Assembly (NCBI GenBank): GCA_947573465.1
Contig: CANPET010000034.1
Coordinates: 1-11,455, forward strand
Reading direction: 5' to 3'
Length of the DNA stretch: 11,455 nucleotides
Origin: an uncultured Eubacterium sp.
Lineage (GTDB): Bacteria > Bacillota > Clostridia > Lachnospirales > Lachnospiraceae
The notes under the pieces are model-generated. The model saw only the letters and a program-made list of their open reading frames with translations, was not told the DNA's origin and did no database searches. The position numbers and the translations under genes are program-made. Position 1 is the stretch's first letter. Each line of letters begins with the position of its first letter. Shown here piece by piece: positions 6,952 to 11,455 of the stretch.

Positions 6952-8144
6952 TACATATCTCTCCAATTCAATTTACAACGTTTTAATTTTTCTACATTGT
7001 TTAATTTCCCTATTTTAACTAATTTATCTTTTTGTAATTCATATATTTTATTTAACTGTATATCATTATTGACATAATCTTTTACTTCATTTATTTCAAC
7101 GATTTTTCTTGTTTTATCCGGCATTCTTGCCAAATGCACCATAACATCAATCCCTGCCGCTATTTGTGCACGTACTGCATTTAGCGGAATTTCCATTCCC
7201 ATCAACACCATCGTCTCTAATCTCGCTAACATATCTTTCGGCGAATTGGCATGACCCGTACTTAACGAGCCATCATGACCTGTATTCATTGCCTGCAGCA
7301 TGTCCAAAGTTTCTTCTCCCCTTACTTCGCCCACAATAATTCTGTCGGGACGCATTCTCAGCGACGTCTTAATTAAATCTCTTATTGTTATTTCATTCTC
7401 TCCCTGACTGTTTGCCTGTCTTGCTTCCAGCCTTACGATATTTTTAACGTTTTTTAACTGAAGTTCTGCCGAATCTTCTATCGTTATTACCCGTTCATCT
7501 TCTGGAATAAAATTAGATAAAACATTTAAAAAAGTCGTTTTTCCGGAACCTGTTCCACCACTTACAAAAATGTTATATCCTGCAACTACTAATTTTTTTA
7601 AAAAATCCGCTGCTTCCTTTGTAATTGATTTCCACTTTATTAATTGATCTATTGTTAGTTGTTTTTTCCCAAATTTTCTGATTGTAATTACCGCCCCATC
7701 CAAAGCTATCGGCGCTAACACCACATTAACTCTGGAGCCATCCATCAATCTGGCATCTACAATAGGATTAGACTCATTTACTCTTCTATTTGTCTTTCCT
7801 ACAATCTGTTGAATAATATCATGCAGCCTCTGCTCGGAACCAATGCTCTCACTATAACGTTCTATTTTTCCCTTCTTTTCGATAAAGATATTATCTTTGC
7901 CATTAATCATAATTTCCGTAACATCTTCATCCTCCAATAACTCCTCGATTACTCCTAATCCTCTTATTGCATTGAAAATTTCATGATGTAGTTTGAACCT
8001 TTGTTCAATCGTAATATATTTATAATCAATTTCTTTTTCAATAACCTGATCAATAATTTCATGTAATTCTTTTTCGTCCGGCTCTCTTGTCATATCAATC
8101 GAACTAAGAACATGCTCCCGTATTTTTTCCTTGTCTAAAATCAT
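6951..8144 (-). CDS. cpaF: CpaF/TadA secretion ATPase
   Basis: This is a 397-aa hexameric motor ATPase of the type II/IV secretion family, acting at the cytoplasmic face to power Flp pilus extension. Every expected motif is present: Walker A G-G-T-G-S-G-K-T at 196-203, the I-E-D acidic box at 222-224, the arginine-rich R-L-E-A-R region near 238-242, Walker B with D-R-I-I-V-G-E-V-R-G at 267-276 and the His box G-H-D-G-S-L-S-T-G-H at 289-298. The N-terminal ~120 residues match the family's regulatory region. The start at ATG 8142-8144 has a perfect AAAGGAGG site at 7 nt, and its A is the last base of the tadZ stop (TAATG). The open frame extends to 8195, but that adds 17 residues with no ribosome site. 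Length and motifs look fully functional. Confidence 0.95.
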   Translation of the reverse strand: MILDKEKIREHVLSSIDMTREPDEKELHEIIDQVIEKEIDYKYITIEQRFKLHHEIFNAIRGLGVIEELLEDEDVTEIMINGKDNIFIEKKGKIERYSESIGSEQRLHDIIQQIVGKTNRRVNESNPIVDARLMDGSRVNVVLAPIALDGAVITIRKFGKKQLTIDQLIKWKSITKEAADFLKKLVVAGYNIFVSGGTGSGKTTFLNVLSNFIPEDERVITIEDSAELQLKNVKNIVRLEARQANSQGENEITIRDLIKTSLRMRPDRIIVGEVRGEETLDMLQAMNTGHDGSLSTGHANSPKDMLARLETMVLMGMEIPLNAVRAQIAAGIDVMVHLARMPDKTRKIVEINEVKDYVNNDIQLNKIYELQKDKLVKIGKLNNVEKLKRCKLNWRDM

Positions 8145-9151
8145 TATGCTGCCTCCTTTAATATAGACCGCACATAATCGCCAAATTCGTTCCATAACTG
8201 CCTATCAAGAAAACTCTCATCTTCGATATCAATTTTTACCGACGGCATTTTAACCTTTATACTTTTATCTAAAATGCTATTATTTTCACTCTTTAATAAA
8301 TACTCCTCAAATGCTGATACCTTCATTAGAGACAATGTTTCATTGATAATCGGCATATAAACTTTATTACAAAAATCTAATATCGTAAAAATATCCCCTA
8401 TCATACTGCTAATATCAAGAATAATTTTTTCATACATTCCTGTAGCTGCAATAGCTTCAATTAATTCTATCCACTTTTCTGTTTTTATATTTCTTAAGTC
8501 CTTTGAATAAACTAATGGTGGTATATAATCTAATTGATGCAGTGTATTTACTATCGCCTTTAATTTAATCGGTAATGTATCCGGACTCTGTTTATAAAAA
8601 TACATCAAATCTGATAAGTCTCCATCAAAGTTTTGATGAAAAATTTTATCAAACGCAGAAAACTCCTCTAAATTAATATATAAAGTTGCAAAATCATTTG
8701 CCAGAACCTGACCTAGTGTCAAAGAAAATAGAGTCTGACCCGTACGTTTCACCGGTGAATAAACTGCTACAATTTCTACATCTTTTGAAACATCCGGCAA
8801 TACTTTACTACAACTATGCACCTCCACAAAATAATCCAAAATCTCTTTTATTATTCTTTCAGAAGACTGGTATTTATAAATTGATGCATATCCAATATAT
8901 TCTGAGAAAATTTTTCCATTGGATAACAATATAATTTTTTCAATATTTTCATCTTCTAATTGTTTCTCCATATCTGCCGCTGAAATCAATAATATGTCAA
9001 TATGATTCTCCTTCAGATACTTATATAATGCTTTTTTATTTGTAAAAGCTATTGTTTTAAACGGCATACTTTGTTTTTGATTTATATATTGCATTAAACT
9101 GTCAGCATAGCCTGACTCTAAATCATAAATTGCCAAAACTCCCATTCTCAT
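8144..9151 (-). CDS. tadZ: TadZ/CpaE-like pilus localisation protein
   Basis: This 335-aa cytoplasmic protein has two parts: an atypical receiver-like domain (about 1-115) and a MinD/ParA-type ATPase domain (about 125-330). TadZ marks the site of Tad pilus assembly, often a cell pole; a crystal structure is known for the Eubacterium rectale protein. The P-loop reads S-P-V-K-R-T-G-Q-T at 132-140. The signature lysine before the loop is K135, but the Walker A lysine of GKT is Gln (Q139), so nucleotide use may be altered. Switch-like segments include L-Y-I-N-L-E-E (near 165) and I-I-L-D-I-S-S (near 243). It is the first gene of the operon. The start at ATG 9149-9151 has an AAGGAAG site at 7 nt; the second ATG (9143-9145) would be two codons shorter. 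Confidence 0.87.
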   Translation of the reverse strand: MRMGVLAIYDLESGYADSLMQYINQKQSMPFKTIAFTNKKALYKYLKENHIDILLISAADMEKQLEDENIEKIILLSNGKIFSEYIGYASIYKYQSSERIIKEILDYFVEVHSCSKVLPDVSKDVEIVAVYSPVKRTGQTLFSLTLGQVLANDFATLYINLEEFSAFDKIFHQNFDGDLSDLMYFYKQSPDTLPIKLKAIVNTLHQLDYIPPLVYSKDLRNIKTEKWIELIEAIAATGMYEKIILDISSMIGDIFTILDFCNKVYMPIINETLSLMKVSAFEEYLLKSENNSILDKSIKVKMPSVKIDIEDESFLDRQLWNEFGDYVRSILKEAA

Positions 9152-9185
9152 TATTTCACTTCCTTTCCTTGGGGATTGTTTTCAC

Positions 9186-9214
9186 ATTATATAAAACATT
9201 TTTGATTTTGTCTA
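9186..9214 (-). promoter_or_regulatory. Sigma-A promoter of the tad operon
   Basis: On the minus strand, TAGACA (-35, 9209-9214) and a perfect TATAAT (-10, 9186-9191) are separated by exactly 17 bp. The start would fall near 9179, giving a leader of about 28 nt before tadZ. It is the only good promoter upstream of the operon. No hairpin or repeat overlaps it, so the sequence gives no clue to regulation. Confidence 0.8.
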
Positions 9215-9267
9215 TACATTTTTTGTGACTTTATTTATATTTTAAAAAATGTTGCATTTTCGTCAAC

Positions 9268-9295
9268 TTGACACATCTAAATTTCATGATATACT
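9268..9295 (+). promoter_or_regulatory. Sigma-A promoter of the PAQR (hemolysin III) gene
   Basis: A perfect TTGACA (-35, 9268-9273) and TATACT (-10, 9290-9295) are 16 bp apart, with a TG dinucleotide at 9287-9288 making an extended -10 (TGnTATACT). The start would be near 9302, leaving a leader of about 60 nt. It diverges from the tad promoter, and the two -35 boxes are about 53 bp apart. Confidence 0.8.
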
Positions 9296-9298
9296 TCT

Positions 9299-9319
9299 AT
9301 GTAGTAATGAAAACTACAT
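9299..9319 (+). promoter_or_regulatory. Operator-like inverted repeat at the PAQR gene start site
   Basis: ATGTAGT (9299-9305) and ACTACAT (9313-9319) form a perfect 7-bp inverted repeat with a 7-nt centre, lying over the expected transcription start. A third related half-site, TGTTGT, follows at 9319-9324. The position suits a repressor operator; it could instead be a 5' stem-loop of the mRNA. The regulator is unknown. Confidence 0.5.
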
Positions 9320-9364
9320 GTTGTGGTTTTTGTCGATTTTTGTTAGCCAGAAAGGAGTTTTTTT

Positions 9365-10039
9365 ATGAATAAAAGAACAAAATTATCAGACAGGCAATTA
9401 CCCGACTATTCAAAAGGGGAAGAGATTTTTAATATGGTTTCTCATATTGTAGGCGGAGCTTTAGGTATTGCTGCGTTAGTATTATGTATTATTACTGCAG
9501 CAAAGGCCGGAAGCGCTATCGGAGTTGTCTCCAGCTGTATTTATGGAGCAACCTTGATTTTACTTTATACAATGTCCAGTGTTTATCATGGTTTACGTCC
9601 CGGTATGGGAAAAAAAGTACTGCAGGTTTTAGATCACTGTACAATTTATTTTTTAATTGCCGGAAGCTATACACCGGTTCTCCTTGTTGCAATGAGACCT
9701 AAATATACTGCCCTTGCCTGGACATTGTTCGGTATTGTCTGGGGATGTGCTATTTTGGCGTGTACTTTAACTGCTGTTGACTTAAAAAAATATAGTATTT
9801 TCTCTATGATATGCTATCTGGCAATGGGATGGACAATTATCTTTTTTATTAAGCAAACATACGAAGTGATGACTCTGGGAGGTGTCCTTTTTCTGATTAC
9901 CGGTGGTATTGCATATACCATTGGCTCGATTCTTTATGGATTAGGTAAAAAAAAGAAATGGATGCATTCTATTTTCCATCTCTTTATTCTTGCTGGAAGC
10001 ATTCTTCACTTCTTTGCAATTATTTTCTATGCGTTATAA
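9365..10039 (+). CDS. trhA: PAQR-family / hemolysin III membrane protein
   Basis: This 224-aa integral membrane protein has seven predicted helices and belongs to the PAQR (hemolysin III, TrhA) family, linked in bacteria to membrane homeostasis; true haemolytic activity is doubtful for most members. The family's metal-site residues are present: S71-S-V-Y-H75 in TM2, D90-H91 at the start of TM3, and H201-x3-H205 in TM7. The E-x2-N-x3-H motif at 20-27 precedes TM1. Length is normal and the frame intact. An AGGAG site lies 7 nt before the ATG. It is transcribed alone, divergent from the tad operon and convergent with the genes to the right, and is less AT-rich than the tad genes. There is no reason to tie it functionally to the pilus. 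Confidence 0.92.
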   Translation: MNKRTKLSDRQLPDYSKGEEIFNMVSHIVGGALGIAALVLCIITAAKAGSAIGVVSSCIYGATLILLYTMSSVYHGLRPGMGKKVLQVLDHCTIYFLIAGSYTPVLLVAMRPKYTALAWTLFGIVWGCAILACTLTAVDLKKYSIFSMICYLAMGWTIIFFIKQTYEVMTLGGVLFLITGGIAYTIGSILYGLGKKKKWMHSIFHLFILAGSILHFFAIIFYAL

Positions 10040-10078
10040 ATTATAAATAATTCCATAACCAATTTTTATACACACAAT

Positions 10079-10130
10079 AAAAAGTGCTATATTTGTCATT
10101 TTCACAAAGTTGACAAATATAGCACTTTTT
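10079..10130. terminator. Bidirectional rho-independent terminator
   Basis: The arms 10079-10098 and 10111-10130 are perfect complements over 20 bp, with a 12-nt loop. The left arm begins with five A and the right arm ends with five T, so U-tracts form on both strands. It lies between the convergent ends of the PAQR gene (10039) and the 128-aa gene (10146) and would serve both. Confidence 0.85.
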
Positions 10131-10145
10131 CGCTGTAATTCTTTT

Positions 10146-10532
10146 CTAATAATATCTTTTTCTTCTACGTCTTCGATACATTTCATTTAATAAAAGTACC
10201 ATTATTATATCTTTTAACCACTGGTCATCAGGGTATTTTGTACATTTATCTCCCTCTGTACATTCACTCTCTTCCTGTTTTATCTTAGCAAATATTCTAT
10301 TAACTATTTGTAACACACCTAATTTATCCGGATATTCATCAAACATCATACTTCCGGCAAACTCTTGTCTGTCGCTTTCGAATTCAACAAGTTCCTGTAT
10401 TCTGGAAAATGTCAAAGGATACATTTCTTTTACATAATCAATATCTCTGTCCTCTGCCATTCCCCACTGTCCATAATAAATGCCCGTAACGGCATTTCCC
10501 TGAACATAAAAGGGTACGTATCTGTAATCCAT
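10146..10532 (-). CDS. Uncharacterised 128-aa Clostridia protein with basic tail
   Basis: The function is not recognised. The product has no signal peptide or clear membrane helix. Visible features are an aromatic, glycine-containing N-terminus (residues 4-24), M-Y-P at 37-39, a G-S-M-M-F-D-E-Y-P-D block at 60-69, two cysteines (C91, C97) in an acidic stretch, a hydrophobic helix with M-V-L-L-L-N-E-M-Y at 111-119 and an ending of basic residues plus two Tyr (R120-R124, K125, R126). The G-S-M-M-F-D-E-Y-P-D block and the closing L-L-x-N-E-M-Y-R-R resemble small conserved proteins of unknown function in Lachnospiraceae, by memory only. An AGGA site precedes the ATG by 6 nt. It follows the dCMP deaminase gene by 94 bp on the same strand; no confident promoter is seen there, so they may be co-transcribed. 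Confidence 0.75.
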   Translation of the reverse strand: MDYRYVPFYVQGNAVTGIYYGQWGMAEDRDIDYVKEMYPLTFSRIQELVEFESDRQEFAGSMMFDEYPDKLGVLQIVNRIFAKIKQEESECTEGDKCTKYPDDQWLKDIIMVLLLNEMYRRRRRKRYY

Positions 10533-10579
10533 AAGCCATCCTAATCGTTTATCATTTTATAATATTCAATATGGCTTAT
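10531..10579 (-). repeat. 9-bp inverted repeat overlapping the start of the 128-aa gene
   Basis: ATAAGCCAT (10531-10539) and ATGGCTTAT (10571-10579) are perfect complements separated by 31 bp. On the minus-strand mRNA the downstream arm includes the first two bases of the start codon and lies beside the AGGA ribosome site, so pairing could block initiation. Chance cannot be excluded. Confidence 0.45.
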
Positions 10580-10626
10580 ATTCGTTCTTATTTATCATCA
10601 TTTTCCATCTATAAATACAAAGACTT

Positions 10627-11115
10627 TTATAGTTTTATTTTAATTTCTTTTCCAGATTTTTCGTATGGGATATACGCAACTCCTGCCGCCGCCATCATTC
10701 TCTTAGACGCTTTCACTGATGACGTATCCCCATATTTATCATCACCATAAATTACCGTTTTAATTCCACACTGTATAATCGCTTTGGCGCACTCATTACA
10801 TGGAAATAGTGTTACATATATTTTTGCCCCTTCTAAACTGCCGCCACGATAATTTAAAATGGCATTTAACTCACTGTGTGTTGTATAAAAATATTTATTA
10901 TCATATGGATCATCACTTTCCCTATTCCAAGGAAATTCATCATCACTGCATCCAATTGGCAGACCATTATAGCCCATAGACAAAATTTTATTATCCGGGC
11001 TGACAATACACGCCCCTACTTGTGTATTGGGATCTTTAGAGCGTAATGCTGATAATGATGCTACTCCCATAAAATATTCATCCCACGCTATGTAATCCTG
11101 TCTTTTACTGCTCAT
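10627..11115 (-). CDS. dCMP deaminase (ComEB-type)
   Basis: This 162-aa zinc-dependent cytidine/deoxycytidylate deaminase converts dCMP to dUMP for dTTP synthesis in the cytoplasm. The zinc and catalytic residues are complete: H80-S-E82 (His ligand and proton-shuttling Glu) and P105-C106-N-E-C109 (two Cys ligands). The N-terminal S-K-D-P-N-T-Q-V-G-A (26-35) and M-G-Y-N-G (47-51) segments are typical. HSE in place of the commoner HAE is accepted in the family. A GGAGA site lies 6 nt before the ATG. The gene follows a low-molecular-weight phosphatase gene by 32 bp on the same strand, an order I recall from many Clostridia, so the two are probably one operon whose promoter lies beyond the right edge. 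Confidence 0.92.
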   Translation of the reverse strand: MSSKRQDYIAWDEYFMGVASLSALRSKDPNTQVGACIVSPDNKILSMGYNGLPIGCSDDEFPWNRESDDPYDNKYFYTTHSELNAILNYRGGSLEGAKIYVTLFPCNECAKAIIQCGIKTVIYGDDKYGDTSSVKASKRMMAAAGVAYIPYEKSGKEIKIKL

Positions 11116-11147
11116 AATTTCTCCACATATTTTTTATTATACTGTCT

Positions 11148-11455
11148 CTACTTAAGCTTATTTGCCAGCTTAATAATAACCTCATCCAGCGTTTCATATA
11201 ACTTTGCATAATCCGACAGCTCTCCACCATCCGGATTCGTAATACTGCCCTGTTCATTAATGTATTCTTTTAAAGTATAAACATTGACTGCTTCTACAAA
11301 GTCATCATATATCCCCTGCTTCTTTGTCTCATCTAACACAAGAACTAACACATCCTGTCCAAAATCACTTCCCTCTAACTGCACCGAAGTCCGATTAATT
11401 TCAATTCCTTTTGATGCTGCTATGGCAACAATTTTAGGATTCATCGGTTCCGGAA
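11148..11455 (-). CDS. Low-molecular-weight protein phosphatase family (3' part, runs off right edge)
   Basis: About 101 C-terminal residues are visible. The frame continues upstream of the first visible ATG as P-E-P-M-N-P-K to the window edge, so the gene is partial and the ATG at 11442-11444 is internal. P-E-P-M-N-P-K-I-V-A-I-A, D-V-L-V-L-V-L-D near the middle, Y-T-L-K-E-Y-I and the closing G-G-E-L-S-D-Y followed by a helix match the low-molecular-weight protein tyrosine/arginine phosphatase fold. The catalytic C-x5-R loop lies outside the window. Where the family carries the general-acid Asp in a D-P-(Y/F)-G loop, this protein reads N-P-D-G-G (Asn codon 11235-11237), so activity is uncertain. 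It ends in TAG, 32 bp before the dCMP deaminase gene. Confidence 0.75.
   Translation of the reverse strand, partial: PEPMNPKIVAIAASKGIEINRTSVQLEGSDFGQDVLVLVLDETKKQGIYDDFVEAVNVYTLKEYINEQGSITNPDGGELSDYAKLYETLDEVIIKLANKLK

Noticed and set aside
8145..8195. Longer CpaF start at 8195
   Set aside because: It would overlap tadZ by 52 bp without a ribosome site; the ATG at 8144 has a perfect AAAGGAGG.
9195..9253. Inverted repeat AACATTTTT / AAAAATGTT between the divergent promoters
   Set aside because: It has only 9 bp of A/T-dominated sequence; such pairs are expected by chance in DNA this AT-rich.
10581..10626. Promoter for the 128-aa gene
   Set aside because: Only poor -35/-10 pairs were found (such as TTGTAT with TGATAA), so none is annotated.
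1..11455. CRISPR arrays, IS elements, tRNA/rRNA genes, defence or biosynthetic clusters
   Set aside because: Both strands are accounted for by the Tad operon and housekeeping genes; no regular repeats, transposase motifs or cloverleaf sequences were seen.

Overview
This is a low-GC Firmicutes sequence, most likely from a gut Lachnospiraceae relative (Eubacterium rectale / Roseburia type). The assignment rests on the style of the Tad locus (Flp1-type pilin, TadG-like protein of the DUF5702 type, FHA protein with a DUF6382-like N-terminus, no secretin), on AT-rich codon use and on AAAGGAGG ribosome sites. No species can be named from the sequence alone.

Positions 94-9151, all on the minus strand, form one Tad/Flp (type IVb / type IVc) pilus operon. 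It reads from right to left: TadZ/CpaE, CpaF ATPase, TadB, a TadC-like platform protein, a 56-aa Flp1 pilin, a large TadG-like protein, a TadE-like protein with two Cys/His motifs, a short A24 prepilin peptidase, a second TadE-like pseudopilin and an FHA-domain protein. Genes abut or overlap, three junctions being a TAATG overlap. A good sigma-A promoter (TAGACA-17-TATAAT, 9186-9214) lies 35 bp before tadZ. A further gene may begin at the extreme left edge (about 1-27). The cytoplasmic motor (CpaF) and the platform proteins (TadB/TadC) would push out pilin and pseudopilins matured by the A24 peptidase. TadZ would position the machine, and the FHA protein may connect it to Ser/Thr phosphorylation.

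The most notable feature is an in-frame TGA (5623-5625) that cuts the tadC-like gene in two. The same frame stays open for 32 codons across the gap and joins the second part, so this looks like a nonsense mutation (or recoding) in a 478-codon gene rather than two genes.

Positions 9365-10039 on the plus strand encode a PAQR/hemolysin III membrane protein with its own extended -10 promoter and an operator-like inverted repeat at the start site. A perfect 20-bp hairpin at 10079-10130 separates it from the convergent genes to the right. Those are minus-strand: an uncharacterised 128-aa protein, a dCMP deaminase and the C-terminal part of a low-molecular-weight phosphatase that runs off the right edge. 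This right part looks like ordinary chromosomal housekeeping DNA. No RNA gene, IS element, CRISPR array or tRNA was seen, and no gene-free stretch exceeds 300 bp (the longest is 9152-9364).
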